In this document: positions 9,680 through 18,601 of the stretch, in pieces | Position numbering within the stretch: the first letter of the stretch is position 1 | Layout: each line of letters starts with the position of its first letter | Origin: Pseudomonas peli | GTDB lineage: Bacteria > Pseudomonadota > Gammaproteobacteria > Pseudomonadales > Pseudomonadaceae | DNA: 64,000 bases | Assembly: GCF_900099645.1 (NCBI RefSeq) | Contig: NZ_FMTL01000003.1 | Coordinates: 481,020-545,019 of the forward strand | Reading direction: 5' to 3' | Position numbers and translations under genes: made by a program | Notes under the pieces: model-generated | The model's input: only the letters and a program-made list of their open reading frames with translations | Databases searched by the model: none | What the model was told of the DNA's origin: nothing

Positions 9680-9844
9680 GAGCCTGTCCAAAGTCTGCTG
9701 CGCGTCGGCCCTGCTGCGTTAAAAACAGGCTCGGAATGCTCATTTACACCAGTAAACTCCGCTTCCTCGCCGTTTTGACCAGCCGGAGGCTGTTACTACG
9801 TAGCGCCTTGCATGGCTCTAGCTCGCGAGCCTTTGAACAGGCTC
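9680..9844. repeat. Miniature inverted-repeat element, copy 2
   Basis: The arms are GAGCCTGTCCAAAG (9680-9693) and CTTTGAACAGGCTC (9831-9844), 13 of 14 matching as an inverted repeat. The core at 9721-9777 is nearly the same as copy 1 (7265-7322), including the AAAAACAGGCTCGGAATGCT stretch. The inner stem differs by compensating changes: TTTGC/GCAAA in copy 1, TTTAC/GTAAA here. Confidence 0.7.
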
Positions 9845-9862
9845 TTTCCTGCAACTCATTAC

Positions 9863-10597
9863 TCAGTCGCCTGGCTTCGGTGTGCGCGCCAGGCAGTACA
9901 CATCAACCCGCGCCGCGCCGGCCTTCTTCAATAGGCGCGCCAGGCTTTCGGCGGTGGCGCCGGTGGTCAGTACATCATCGACCAGCGCCACATGCAGGCC
10001 GCTGACTGCACTGTTCGGCGCCAAGGCGAAGGCTTTACGCAGGTTGCGTTTACGGGTGGCCGCATCCAGCTGCTGTTGCGCCGGTGTGTCGATCACCCTC
10101 TGCAGCCAGTGTGCCTGTTGCGGCAGTTGTAGGCTGGCGCTCAGCCATTCAGCCAGCAGGCCAGCCTGGTTGAAGCCCCGTTGGCGTTGGCGTTTATTGG
10201 CCAGGGGCACAGGCAGCAGCAGGTCAGGCTTAGGCAGTCCTTCATCGAAGGCATGTTGCAGGTGATGTGACAAAAGCTCACCGAGCAGACGTCCCAATGG
10301 CCACTTGGCCTGATGCTTGAACCGGGTGATCAGGCTGTCGATGGGGAAGGCGTAGCGCCAAGGCACTTCGACTTTGCTAAAACTCGGCGGCTTCTTCAGG
10401 CAGGCCCCGCATACCAAGCCTTGGCTGGGCAGCGGCAGAGCGCAGACCTGGCAATGCCCGCCAAGCCAGGGCAGCTCGGCTTCGCAGCTGGTGCAGATGG
10501 CCAGCGCGGCGTCTGCGGCTTCATCGCAGAGCAGGCAGATTTGCTTGCTTTTTAACCAGTTGTAAACCGGGTGCTGTGAGTCGGGTTGACAGCGCAT
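9863..10597 (-). CDS. comF: ComF-family phosphoribosyltransferase-like protein
   Basis: The 244-residue protein begins with four Cys pairs (CLLCDE, CTSC, CQVC, CGAC) within the first 80 residues, forming the zinc-binding part of ComF. A PRTase domain follows with the PRPP-binding motif HVALVDDVLTTGATAES near residue 210 and KRQRQRGFNQA near 140. ComF relatives assist DNA uptake in naturally competent bacteria; the enzymatic activity is not established. It is divergent from bioB, as is usual in Pseudomonas. Confidence 0.93.
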   Translation of the reverse strand: MRCQPDSQHPVYNWLKSKQICLLCDEAADAALAICTSCEAELPWLGGHCQVCALPLPSQGLVCGACLKKPPSFSKVEVPWRYAFPIDSLITRFKHQAKWPLGRLLGELLSHHLQHAFDEGLPKPDLLLPVPLANKRQRQRGFNQAGLLAEWLSASLQLPQQAHWLQRVIDTPAQQQLDAATRKRNLRKAFALAPNSAVSGLHVALVDDVLTTGATAESLARLLKKAGAARVDVYCLARTPKPGD

Positions 10598-10614
10598 ACG
10601 CCTTCCATAACTAT
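10586..10614 (+). promoter_or_regulatory. Candidate sigma-70 promoter of the biotin cluster
   Basis: TTGACA at 10586-10591 is followed after 16-17 nt by TAACTAT. The start codon of bioB is about 65 bp downstream, preceded by TAAGGA. The -10 is a weak match, so this is tentative. Confidence 0.35.
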
Positions 10615-10677
10615 GCCGAACATCCGTGTCGCGTCCGCTGAATCTAGCAGGACGCCGCCAACAATAAGGAATTACCG

Positions 10678-11733
10678 ATGAGCGCCACTACCGCCGCCAA
10701 CCTGCGTCACGACTGGACTCTGCATGAGGTCAAGGCGCTCTTCGAGCAACCGTTCAACGACCTGCTGTTCCAGGCGCAGACCGTGCACCGCGCGCATTTC
10801 GACCAGAACCGCGTGCAGGTTTCGACCCTGCTGTCGATCAAGACGGGTGCCTGCCCAGAAGACTGCAAGTACTGCCCGCAATCCGGCCACTACAACACCG
10901 GCCTGGAAAAGGAAAAGCTGCTGGAAGTGCAGAAAGTGCTGGAGGCCGCCGCCGAGGCCAAGGCCATTGGCTCCACCCGTTTCTGCATGGGTGCGGCGTG
11001 GAAGCACCCGTCGGCCAAAGACATGCCCTACGTGCTGAAAATGGTCGAGGGCGTTAAAGCCCTAGGCCTGGAAACCTGCATGACCCTGGGCAAGCTGGAT
11101 AAAGAACAGACCCAGGCCCTGGCCGCCGCCGGCCTCGACTACTACAACCACAACCTCGACACCTCACCGGAGTTCTACGGCAACATCATCACCACCCGCA
11201 CTTATGCCGATCGCCTGGAAACCCTGGCCTATGTGCGTGATTCGGGAATGAAGATCTGCTCCGGTGGCATCCTCGGCATGGGCGAGTCGCTGGACGACCG
11301 CGCTGGCCTGTTGATTCAGCTGGCCAACCTGCCGGAGCACCCGGAGTCGGTGCCGATCAACATGCTGGTGAAAGTCAAAGGCACGCCGCTGGCTGATGAG
11401 CAGGATGTCGATCCGTTCGACTTTATCCGCATGCTCGCCGTCGCGCGGATCATGATGCCGCAGTCGCATGTGCGCTTGTCCGCTGGCCGCGAGGCGATGA
11501 ATGAGCAGATGCAGGCCCTGGCGTTCTTCGCCGGCGCCAACTCGATCTTCTACGGTGAGAAATTGCTGACCACCGCCAACCCGCAAGCCAACCAAGACAT
11601 GCAGCTGTTCGCCCGCCTCGGCATCAAGCCGGAAGAGCGCGAAGAACATGCTGACGAAGTGCACCAGGCCGCCATCGAGCAGGCTCTGGTCGAACAGCGC
11701 GATTTCAAGCTGTTCTATAACGCCGCGGTCTAA
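10678..11733 (+). CDS. bioB: Biotin synthase
   Basis: The 351-residue radical-SAM enzyme inserts sulfur into dethiobiotin, the last step of biotin synthesis. The CxxxCxxC cluster ligands are C59, C63 and C66 ([14 protein letters not shown]), and the [14 protein letters not shown] and [13 protein letters not shown] segments are typical. TAAGGA precedes the ATG. It heads the bioB-F-H-C-D run, separated from bioF by a REP palindrome. Confidence 0.98.
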   Translation: MSATTAANLRHDWTLHEVKALFEQPFNDLLFQAQTVHRAHFDQNRVQVSTLLSIKTGACPEDCKYCPQSGHYNTGLEKEKLLEVQKVLEAAAEAKAIGSTRFCMGAAWKHPSAKDMPYVLKMVEGVKALGLETCMTLGKLDKEQTQALAAAGLDYYNHNLDTSPEFYGNIITTRTYADRLETLAYVRDSGMKICSGGILGMGESLDDRAGLLIQLANLPEHPESVPINMLVKVKGTPLADEQDVDPFDFIRMLAVARIMMPQSHVRLSAGREAMNEQMQALAFFAGANSIFYGEKLLTTANPQANQDMQLFARLGIKPEEREEHADEVHQAAIEQALVEQRDFKLFYNAAV

Positions 11734-11746
11734 TCCCTTCGAACCG

Positions 11747-11806
11747 GTAGGAGCGGGCCATGCCCGCGAAGGTTGCGAACCTTTCGCGGGCATGGCCCGC
11801 TCCTAC
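11747..11806. repeat. REP-type palindrome between bioB and bioF
   Basis: GTAGGAGCGGGCCATGCCCG and its complement form a stem of about 28 bp (11747-11774 with 11778-11806, one bulged base) around a 3-nt loop. The GTAGGAGCGGGC core is characteristic of Pseudomonas REP sequences. It falls inside the biotin operon, where it may limit readthrough or stabilise the bioB message. Confidence 0.85.
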
Positions 11807-11831
11807 TTCCAAGCTCCTTGCTGAGGCTTGC

Positions 11832-13013
11832 ATGCCCTTCGATCTGTCCGCCCGCCTTGCCGAACGGCGCACCGCCAACCTCTATCGCCAACGCCCCTTG
11901 CTCGAATCACCGCAGGGGCCGCTGGTGCAGGTCGATGGTCGGCAGCTGCTGGCCTTCTGTTCCAACGACTACCTCGGCCTGGCCAATCATCCGCAGGTGA
12001 TCGAAGCCTGGCGCGCCGGCGCGGAGAAATGGGGTGTGGGCGGCGGTGCCTCGCATCTGGTGATCGGTCATAGCACCCCACATCACCAGCTCGAAGAAGC
12101 ACTGGCCGAGTTCACCGGAAGACCTCGCGCCTTGCTGTTTTCCACCGGTTATATGGCCAACCTCGGTGCGGTCACCGCGCTGGTCGGGCAGGGCGATAGC
12201 GTGCTGGAGGATCGCCTTAACCACGCGTCCCTGCTGGATGCCGGCCTGCTCAGCGGCGCGCGGTTTTCCCGTTACCTGCATAACGATGGCGTCAGTCTGG
12301 CCAATCGCCTGCGCAAGGTCATCGGCAATACCCTGATCGTCACCGACGGCGTATTCAGCATGGACGGCGATCTGGCTGATCTGCCTTCACTGTGCGCCGA
12401 AGCGCGCCGTGCCAATGCCTGGGTGATGGTCGATGATGCCCACGGTTTTGGTCCACTGGGCGCCTCCGGCGGTGGCATTGTCGAGCACTTCGGCCTGGGC
12501 CTGGATGATGTGCAGGTGCTGGTCGGCACCCTGGGCAAGGCCTTCGGTACGGCTGGTGCATTTGTCGCCGGCAGTGACGACCTGATCGAAGCCTTGGTGC
12601 AGTTCGCCCGCCCCTATATTTACACCACCAGTCAGCCGCCGGCGTTGGCTTGCGCCACCCTGCAAAGCCTGGAATTGCTGCGCAGCGAGCACTGGCGGCG
12701 TGAGCACCTGAACGCCCTGATCAAGCGCTTCCGTGAAGGCGCACAGGCCATCGGTCTTGAGCTGATGGACAGCGCCACGCCGATTCAGCCGATTCTGATA
12801 GGCGACAGTGGCCGTGCGATGCAACTGTCACAGATGCTGCGCGAGCGCGGCCTGCTGGTGACGGCGATTCGTCCGCCAACCGTACCCGCCGGCAGTGCAC
12901 GTTTGCGCGTAACCTTGTCCGCCGCACACAGCCTGGAACAGTTGGAGCTGCTGCTGGAGGCTTTGGCCGAATGCTGGCCGCTGCTGGGTGGTGAGGCGGC
13001 CGTACATGCGTGA
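11832..13013 (+). CDS. bioF: 8-amino-7-oxononanoate synthase
   Basis: The 393-residue PLP enzyme condenses pimeloyl-ACP with alanine in biotin synthesis. The pyridoxal lysine is K236 in [13 protein letters not shown]. Other family segments are [10 protein letters not shown] near the N-terminus, [13 protein letters not shown] and [11 protein letters not shown]. The open frame continues upstream into the REP palindrome, but [13 protein letters not shown] at 11832 is the natural start. The stop overlaps bioH by 8 nt. Confidence 0.97.
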   Translation: MPFDLSARLAERRTANLYRQRPLLESPQGPLVQVDGRQLLAFCSNDYLGLANHPQVIEAWRAGAEKWGVGGGASHLVIGHSTPHHQLEEALAEFTGRPRALLFSTGYMANLGAVTALVGQGDSVLEDRLNHASLLDAGLLSGARFSRYLHNDGVSLANRLRKVIGNTLIVTDGVFSMDGDLADLPSLCAEARRANAWVMVDDAHGFGPLGASGGGIVEHFGLGLDDVQVLVGTLGKAFGTAGAFVAGSDDLIEALVQFARPYIYTTSQPPALACATLQSLELLRSEHWRREHLNALIKRFREGAQAIGLELMDSATPIQPILIGDSGRAMQLSQMLRERGLLVTAIRPPTVPAGSARLRVTLSAAHSLEQLELLLEALAECWPLLGGEAAVHA

Positions 13014-13737
13014 TCGACTGATTTTGCTTCCCGGCTGGGGGCTGGGCACTGCGCCCTTGCAGCCGCTGGCCGAGGCCTTACGCGGCCTCGATCCGCGCTT
13101 GCAGGTGCAGGTCGAACCGCTCCCTTTATTGGTTTCTAGCGACCCAGTCGACTGGCTGGACGAACTCGACGCCAACCTGCCAGAGGACGCCTGGCTTGGC
13201 GGCTGGTCCCTCGGCGGCATGCTTGCCGCTGAGCTGGCAGCGCGTCGGGGTGAACGTTGCAGCGGTCTGCTGACCCTGGCCAGTAACCTGCGTTTTGTCG
13301 CCGAGCCAAGCTGGTCTGCGGCTATGCCCGCCGAGACGTTTAAGGTTTTTCGTCAGGGCTGCGCTGCTGATGCGTCCGCTACCCTGAAGCGTTTCTCCCT
13401 GCTTTGCGCCCAAGGCGCTGCGGATGCCCGTGGCCTGTCGCGGCAGTTGCTCGGCGCGGCACCGCAACCACAGTCCGCCACACTGTTGGCCGTGCTGGAT
13501 CTGCTTGCCAATCTGGATACGCGGACCTCGTTACAGACCTTTGCCGGCCCACAGTTGCATCTGTTCGCCGGCGCCGATGCACTGGTTCCTGCAAGTGCCG
13601 CGCAGGCCTTGCTGGAGTTGTTGCCAGATGTCGAAGTCGGCCTGATTGATAACGCCAGCCACGCCTTTGCCCTGGAGCGGCCGCATGAAATTGCCGCGGC
13701 GATTCAGGCCTTTCTGCACGAGGCCGGTGATGACTGA
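13006..13737 (+). CDS. bioH: Pimeloyl-ACP methyl ester esterase
   Basis: The 243-residue alpha/beta hydrolase removes the methyl group that masks pimeloyl-ACP methyl ester. The nucleophile is S68 in [16 protein letters not shown] and [11 protein letters not shown] near the C-terminus supply the expected Asp and His. The start at 13006 overlaps the bioF stop by 8 nt and the stop overlaps bioC by 8 nt, indicating translational coupling. Confidence 0.95.
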   Translation: MRDRLILLPGWGLGTAPLQPLAEALRGLDPRLQVQVEPLPLLVSSDPVDWLDELDANLPEDAWLGGWSLGGMLAAELAARRGERCSGLLTLASNLRFVAEPSWSAAMPAETFKVFRQGCAADASATLKRFSLLCAQGAADARGLSRQLLGAAPQPQSATLLAVLDLLANLDTRTSLQTFAGPQLHLFAGADALVPASAAQALLELLPDVEVGLIDNASHAFALERPHEIAAAIQAFLHEAGDD

Positions 13738-14536
13738 TCTGGCCAATGATCCTCTCGGCGGCCTGCCGGACAAGCGCCAGGTGGCGGCATCCTTCTCCCG
13801 CGCGGCGCAAAGCTACGACAGCGTGGCGGCTCTGCAGCGCAACGTGGGTCAGCAGTTGCTGGCGCAGTTGCCGGCAGCGATCAGTCCGGTGCGTTGGCTC
13901 GATCTGGGTAGCGGTACCGGTTATTTCAGTCGCGCGCTGAGCGAGCGTTTTCCGGCCAGCCAGGGCGTAGCTGTAGATATCGCCGAAGGCATGCTGCAGC
14001 ACGCTCGGCCGCTGGGTGGCGCGCAGCAGTTTATTGCCGGCGATGCCGAGCGCCTGCCGTTGCGCGATGCGTCTTGCGAGCTGCTGTTTTCCAGCCTGGC
14101 CTTGCAATGGTGTGCGGATTTTTCCGCGGTGCTCATTGAGGCCGCACGGGTCCTGCGCCCTGGTGGTGTGCTTGCGTTTAGCAGCTTGTGTGTCGGCACC
14201 CTGCAGGAGCTGCGCGACAGCTGGCAAGCGGTGGATGGCTTTGTCCACGTCAACCGTTTCCGCCGTTTCGAGGATTACCAGCGCCTGTGCGCTGGTAGCG
14301 GGTTGACCTGTGTAAGCCTGCAAACCACCCCGGAAACCCTTTACTACCCGGATGTGCGCAGCCTCACCCATGAACTGAAAGCCCTGGGCGCGCACAACCT
14401 CAACCCCGGTCGGCCCGGCGGTTTGACGGGGCGAGCGCGCATGCTGGCGCTGCTTAACGCCTATGAGCAGTTCCGTCAGCCACAAGGCCTGCCAGCGACC
14501 TATCAGGTGGTCTACGGCATATTGCGCAAGGGTTGA
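13730..14536 (+). CDS. bioC: Malonyl-ACP O-methyltransferase
   Basis: The 268-residue SAM-dependent methyltransferase masks malonyl-ACP so that fatty-acid synthesis can build the pimelate moiety. The SAM-binding motif [15 protein letters not shown] is near residue 55, and [15 protein letters not shown] near the N-terminus is characteristic of BioC. The start overlaps the bioH stop by 8 nt; the longer frame inside bioH is not the start. Confidence 0.95.
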   Translation: MTDLANDPLGGLPDKRQVAASFSRAAQSYDSVAALQRNVGQQLLAQLPAAISPVRWLDLGSGTGYFSRALSERFPASQGVAVDIAEGMLQHARPLGGAQQFIAGDAERLPLRDASCELLFSSLALQWCADFSAVLIEAARVLRPGGVLAFSSLCVGTLQELRDSWQAVDGFVHVNRFRRFEDYQRLCAGSGLTCVSLQTTPETLYYPDVRSLTHELKALGAHNLNPGRPGGLTGRARMLALLNAYEQFRQPQGLPATYQVVYGILRKG

Positions 14537-14597
14537 GATAACCCGCTTGCCCAGAGTTACTTCAGAACGTAGCCAATACCCCTCGTCAGAGATCGCT

Positions 14598-15287
14598 ATG
14601 AGCCAAGCATTTTTCGTTACAGGCACCGACACCGAAATCGGCAAAACCACCATCGCCGCCGGGCTGCTGCACGCGGCACGAATGGCGGGGCTGTCGACTG
14701 CTGCGGCCAAACCGGTGGCATCCGGCTGCGTGCGCACAGTGGATGGCCTGCGCAACGACGACGCCCTGGCATTGCTCGGTGAGTGCACCCTGGCGCTGCG
14801 CTATGAAGAGGTCAATCCGCTGGCCTTCGAGCCGGCGATTGCCCCGCATCTGGCGGCGCGCGAGGTGAGTGTATTGCTGGATGTTGCCGCGTTGCAGGGG
14901 CCGGTACAGGCAATTCTGGACAAGCAGGCGGACTTTACTTTGGTCGAAGGGGCGGGCGGTTGGCGGGTGCCGTTGGCCGGTCAGGAAGCCCTGTCGGACC
15001 TGGCGATTGCTTTGCAGTTGCCGGTGATTCTGGTGGTCGGCGTGCGCCTGGGCTGCATCAATCAGGCGCTGCTCACTGCCGAGGCCATCCTGCGTGACGG
15101 CCTTCTGCTGGAGGGCTGGGTGGCCAATCTGGTCGATCCTCAGACCTCCCGGCTTGAGGACAATCTAGCCACCCTAGCCGAACGGCTATCAGCCCCCTGT
15201 CTGGGCTATGTTCCGCGCCTGGCCGAAGCCACGCCGGCTGCGGTTTCTGGCTACCTCAACCTCGATCTATTGCACCGCGCGCTATAA
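14598..15287 (+). CDS. bioD: Dethiobiotin synthetase
   Basis: The 229-residue ATP-dependent ligase closes the ureido ring of dethiobiotin. The P-loop is GTDTEIGKTT (residues about 8-17); KPVASGC and EGAGGWRVPL are further conserved segments. The preceding gap to bioC is 61 bp with only a weak ribosome site. It ends the biotin pathway set. Confidence 0.96.
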   Translation: MSQAFFVTGTDTEIGKTTIAAGLLHAARMAGLSTAAAKPVASGCVRTVDGLRNDDALALLGECTLALRYEEVNPLAFEPAIAPHLAAREVSVLLDVAALQGPVQAILDKQADFTLVEGAGGWRVPLAGQEALSDLAIALQLPVILVVGVRLGCINQALLTAEAILRDGLLLEGWVANLVDPQTSRLEDNLATLAERLSAPCLGYVPRLAEATPAAVSGYLNLDLLHRAL

Positions 15288-15383
15288 GCAGGCCAAGTGC
15301 CATAGCTTTTTGCTTGTACGTTTTTCGAGCAACTTCTGCTTCAATTGAAGCTGTTAGTGGTTTGCCATAGCGGGAGCTTGGAC

Positions 15384-15683
15384 ATGGAAATTTCAGGAAG
15401 CGCCTTCAACTCGGGCATCAGCACCATTCAGTCTGGCCAGCGCCGGGTCGATCAGGCTGCGGCGGATATCGCCAGCAATGCGCTGGGTCCGCAACCGCAG
15501 CCAACTTCTGCGCCGCCAGCTAATCAGGTTAACCCTTCGCCGAGTTCGGCCGAGCAGTCGCGCCCTGATCTGGCGGAAAGCCTGGTCGCTTTGCGCCAAG
15601 GCCAAAATGAGGCGGAAGCCGGCGCCAAGGTGGTCAAAACCGCTGACGAAGTGCTCGGTACCCTGATCGATACAACGGCCTGA
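15384..15683 (+). CDS. Small protein resembling fused terminal segments of flagellar rod/hook proteins
   Basis: The predicted 99-residue protein has an N-terminal helix SGISTIQSGQRRVDQAAADI, like the N-terminal heptad region of FlgB/C/E/F/G proteins. A Pro/Gln/Ser linker follows, then a C-terminal helix DLAESLVALRQGQNEAEAGA plus KVVKTADEVLGTLID, like the conserved C-terminal helix of the same family. The large central domain of a rod or hook protein is absent. I choose the ATG at 15384 because the rod-like helix begins there. Structural assembly is inferred from resemblance only. It lies between bioD and a SprA-related gene, not in a flagellar cluster. Confidence 0.65.
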   Translation: MEISGSAFNSGISTIQSGQRRVDQAAADIASNALGPQPQPTSAPPANQVNPSPSSAEQSRPDLAESLVALRQGQNEAEAGAKVVKTADEVLGTLIDTTA

Positions 15684-15749
15684 GTCGCCCGCCCCGAGCG
15701 TTCTCATGCCTGGTAATGAGGCAGCAACTGCGGGGCGAGGAGTCATTGC

Positions 15750-16526
15750 ATGCAGATTGGCGGCGCATCGTCTTATCCTGCGCCTGCAGCCACGTTACTG
15801 CCGGCCCGTCTTCTTGCGTCCAATATTTCCCCTGATGTATCCCCGGACATCACCCGCGCCGCTCAGTCGCCGGTAACCGCCGCCCAGCCACTGGCCGATG
15901 AGCAGTCGGCTTCGGCGCGTGAAGAAGCGGATAAACCTGCCGACGCCTCGACCAATCCCGAAAACGCGAAAAGCCGCGAAGGCGAGCCCAGCCCTCAGCA
16001 GCGTCTTGAGCAACTGGAAATCGCCAAGCTGGTCAGCCGTGATCAGGAAGTGCGCACCCACGAGCAGGCGCATGCCGCCGTCGGTGGCCGCTATGCCGGC
16101 GCGCCGAGCTACACCTATGAACGCGGCCCGGATGGCAAACGCTACGCGGTGGGTGGTGAGGTCGGCATCGACACCAGCCCCATTCCGAACGACCCGGAAG
16201 CCACCTTGCGCAAGATGGAGGTTGTCATCCGTGCTGCACTGGCGCCCGCAGAGCCCTCTGCGCAGGATCGTCAGGTGGCCGCGCAAGCTCAGTTGCAGAT
16301 GGCCGAGGCCCGTGTCGAGCTGGCACAACAGCAGCGCAGTGAGGTTGAGGCCGCCCGTGAGGCGCGTGCCGAGCAACGCAGCAAAGAGGAAGAGCCGCCG
16401 TCGGACGAGGAAGAGAAATCAACCGCGCCCGCCCAGCAGGATTTGCCACCATCCCCTAGTCTTGATCTGTACAAGCAGCTCAGCGGGTTGCAGGCGCCGG
16501 CCCCGATTGTCGATCTGGTGGCCTGA
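15750..16526 (+). CDS. SprA-related putative metalloprotease (CJM1_0395-type)
   Basis: The 258-residue protein has a low-complexity N-terminal part rich in Ala, Ser and Glu. A conserved core follows: EVRTHEQAHAAVGGRYAGAP, with HEQAH starting at H104, then YERGPDGKRYAVGGEVGID. The HExxH-like motif is the basis for the putative metalloprotease label of the SprA-related family. A Glu/Gln/Arg-rich helical tail (about 170-230) is probably coiled coil. GAGGAG stands 7 nt before the ATG. No signal peptide is evident. The substrate is unknown. Confidence 0.8.
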   Translation: MQIGGASSYPAPAATLLPARLLASNISPDVSPDITRAAQSPVTAAQPLADEQSASAREEADKPADASTNPENAKSREGEPSPQQRLEQLEIAKLVSRDQEVRTHEQAHAAVGGRYAGAPSYTYERGPDGKRYAVGGEVGIDTSPIPNDPEATLRKMEVVIRAALAPAEPSAQDRQVAAQAQLQMAEARVELAQQQRSEVEAAREARAEQRSKEEEPPSDEEEKSTAPAQQDLPPSPSLDLYKQLSGLQAPAPIVDLVA

Positions 16527-16542
16527 ACGGCACGTGGGGTGC

Positions 16543-16571
16543 TTGACATTAAATAGGCATAAACGTATGTT
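16543..16571 (+). promoter_or_regulatory. Sigma-70 promoter of the first acyl-CoA dehydrogenase gene
   Basis: TTGACA (16543-16548), a 17-nt spacer and TATGTT (16566-16571) form a strong consensus-like promoter about 120 bp before the start codon. The PsrA-type operator begins immediately after the -10. Confidence 0.7.
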
Positions 16572-16572
16572 T

Positions 16573-16586
16573 CAAACGATTGTTTG
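16573..16586. promoter_or_regulatory. PsrA-type operator
   Basis: CAAACGATTGTTTG fits the Pseudomonas PsrA consensus (G/C)AAAC-N2-4-GTTT(G/C) exactly and is part of a 16-bp palindrome (16572-16587). It lies at the expected transcription start, a position suited to repression relieved by long-chain fatty acyl compounds. PsrA control of the equivalent P. aeruginosa dehydrogenase is established as far as I recall. Confidence 0.75.
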
Positions 16587-16691
16587 ATTAGCTCGATTGC
16601 CAAGGGGCAGGCGAGCGCCGGGATTGCTCCCGAAACCGACCGAATACCCGGTCACCTACACACTAAGAATCCACCGCAGAGGTTAACCGCT

Positions 16692-18497
16692 ATGCCTGAT
16701 TACAAGGCCCCCTTGCGTGATATCCGTTTCGTACGCGACGAACTGCTCGGTTACGAAGCGCATTATCAGAGCCTGCCTGGCTGCCAGGACGCTACTCCGG
16801 ACATGGTTGACGCCATCCTTGAAGAAGGCGCCAAGTTCTGTGAGCAAGTGCTGTCGCCACTGAATCGTGTAGGTGACACCGAAGGTTGCACCTGGTCCCC
16901 GGAAGGCGTGAAAACCCCTACCGGCTTTAAAGAAGCCTATCAGCAGTATGTTGAAGGCGGCTGGCCGAGCCTGGCGCACGACGCTGACCATGGCGGCCAA
17001 GGCCTGCCTGAGTCGCTGGGTCTGGTGCTGAGCGAAATGGTGGGTTCGTCCAACTGGTCGTGGGGCATGTACCCAGGCCTGTCGCACGGTGCGATGAACA
17101 CCATTGCCGAACACGGCACCGATGATCAGAAGCACACCTACCTGACCAAGCTGGTTTCCGGCGAGTGGACTGGCACCATGTGCCTGACCGAGCCACATTG
17201 CGGCACCGACTTGGGCATGCTGCGCACCAAGGCTGAGCCGCAAGCTGACGGCACCTACAAAGTGTCCGGCACCAAGATCTTCATCTCCGCTGGCGAACAC
17301 GACATGGCCGATAACATCGTCCACATCGTTCTGGCCCGCCTGCCCGATGCGCCGCAAGGCACCAAAGGTATTTCGCTGTTCATCGTGCCGAAGTTCTCGG
17401 TCAACGCTGACGGCTCTGTTGGCGCACGGAATGCCGTTTCCTGTGGCTCGATCGAGCACAAGATGGGCATCCACGGTAACGCTACCTGCGTGATGAACTT
17501 TGACGGCGCCACCGGTTTCCTGATCGGCCCAGCCAACAAAGGCCTGAACTGCATGTTCACCTTTATGAACACGGCTCGTCTGGGTACTGCTCTGCAAGGT
17601 CTGGCTCACGCTGAAATCGGTTTCCAGGGTGGTCTGAAGTACGCTCGCGAGCGTCTGCAGATGCGTTCGTTGACTGGCCCGAAAGCGCCGGACAAAGCCG
17701 CTGACCCGATCATCGTCCACCCGGACGTACGTCGCATGCTGCTGACCATGAAAGCCTTCGCTGAAGGCAACCGTGCGATGGTGTACTTCACTGCCAAGCA
17801 AGTGGACATCGTCAAATACAGCAAAGACGAAGCCGAGAAGAAAGCCGCAGACGAACTGCTGGCCTTCCTGACGCCAATCGCCAAAGCCTTCATGACTGAA
17901 GTCGGCTTCGAAGCCGCCAACCACGGCATGCAGATCTACGGTGGCCACGGCTTTATCGCCGAGTGGGGCATGGAGCAGAACGTTCGCGACTGCCGTATCT
18001 CGATGATGTACGAAGGCACCACTGGTATTCAGGCACTCGACCTGCTGGGTCGTAAGATTCTGATGACTCAAGGCGGCGCGCTGAAGAACTTCACCAAGAT
18101 CGTGCACAAGTTCTGCCAGACCAACGAAGCTAACGACGCCATCAAAGGCTTGGTTGAGCCGTTGGCCAAGCTGAACAAAGAGTGGGGCGACATCACCATG
18201 AAAGTGGGCATGGCCGCTATGAAAGACCGTGAAGAAGTCGGTGCCGCTTCGGTGGATTACCTGATGTACTCCGGTTATGCCTGCCTGGCTTACTTCTGGG
18301 CCGACATGGCTCGCCTGGCTGCTGAGAAGATTGCTGCCGGTGCTGAAGACGAGGCGTTCTACAAAGCCAAGCTGCAGACCGCCAACTTCTACTTCGCCCG
18401 TATTCTGCCGCGTACCCGTATGCACGTAGAGGCGATGCTGTCTGGCGCCAACAACCTGATGGACATGGCTGAAGAGAACTTCGCCCTGGGCTACTAA
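16692..18497 (+). CDS. FadE-type acyl-CoA dehydrogenase (first of three)
   Basis: The 601-residue flavoprotein performs the first oxidation of fatty-acid beta-oxidation, passing electrons to ETF. The long length and the C-terminal extra domain are typical of Pseudomonas FadE-type enzymes. [13 protein letters not shown] is the flavin-contact segment, and the catalytic base is E441 in [14 protein letters not shown]. The ATG at 16692 is chosen because [13 protein letters not shown] is shared by all three paralogues; AGAGG precedes it. Promoter and PsrA operator lie upstream and a terminator directly downstream. Confidence 0.95.
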   Translation: MPDYKAPLRDIRFVRDELLGYEAHYQSLPGCQDATPDMVDAILEEGAKFCEQVLSPLNRVGDTEGCTWSPEGVKTPTGFKEAYQQYVEGGWPSLAHDADHGGQGLPESLGLVLSEMVGSSNWSWGMYPGLSHGAMNTIAEHGTDDQKHTYLTKLVSGEWTGTMCLTEPHCGTDLGMLRTKAEPQADGTYKVSGTKIFISAGEHDMADNIVHIVLARLPDAPQGTKGISLFIVPKFSVNADGSVGARNAVSCGSIEHKMGIHGNATCVMNFDGATGFLIGPANKGLNCMFTFMNTARLGTALQGLAHAEIGFQGGLKYARERLQMRSLTGPKAPDKAADPIIVHPDVRRMLLTMKAFAEGNRAMVYFTAKQVDIVKYSKDEAEKKAADELLAFLTPIAKAFMTEVGFEAANHGMQIYGGHGFIAEWGMEQNVRDCRISMMYEGTTGIQALDLLGRKILMTQGGALKNFTKIVHKFCQTNEANDAIKGLVEPLAKLNKEWGDITMKVGMAAMKDREEVGAASVDYLMYSGYACLAYFWADMARLAAEKIAAGAEDEAFYKAKLQTANFYFARILPRTRMHVEAMLSGANNLMDMAEENFALGY

Positions 18498-18520
18498 GCC
18501 TTCGTCCGATTAGGTCAAAG

Positions 18521-18550
18521 AAACCGCTGCCCTTGGGCGGCGGTTTTTTT
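18521..18550 (+). terminator. Terminator of the first acyl-CoA dehydrogenase gene
   Basis: The stem AACCGCTGCCC with GGGCGGCGGTT (one T-G pair) and a 3-nt loop is followed by seven T. Confidence 0.88.
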
Positions 18551-18601
18551 ATGGGGCAAATAAAACGCGCCAGCTCGCTTGTCGATTTGTCGTTAGGTTC
18601 C

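Noticed and set aside
13379..14788. 469-residue minus-strand open frame
   Set aside because: Antisense to bioH, bioC and bioD, which are all clear family members.
16683..18425. 580-residue minus-strand open frame
   Set aside because: It is the antisense shadow of the acyl-CoA dehydrogenase, caused by GC-rich codons. The same holds for 20398-21855 and 21910-23610.
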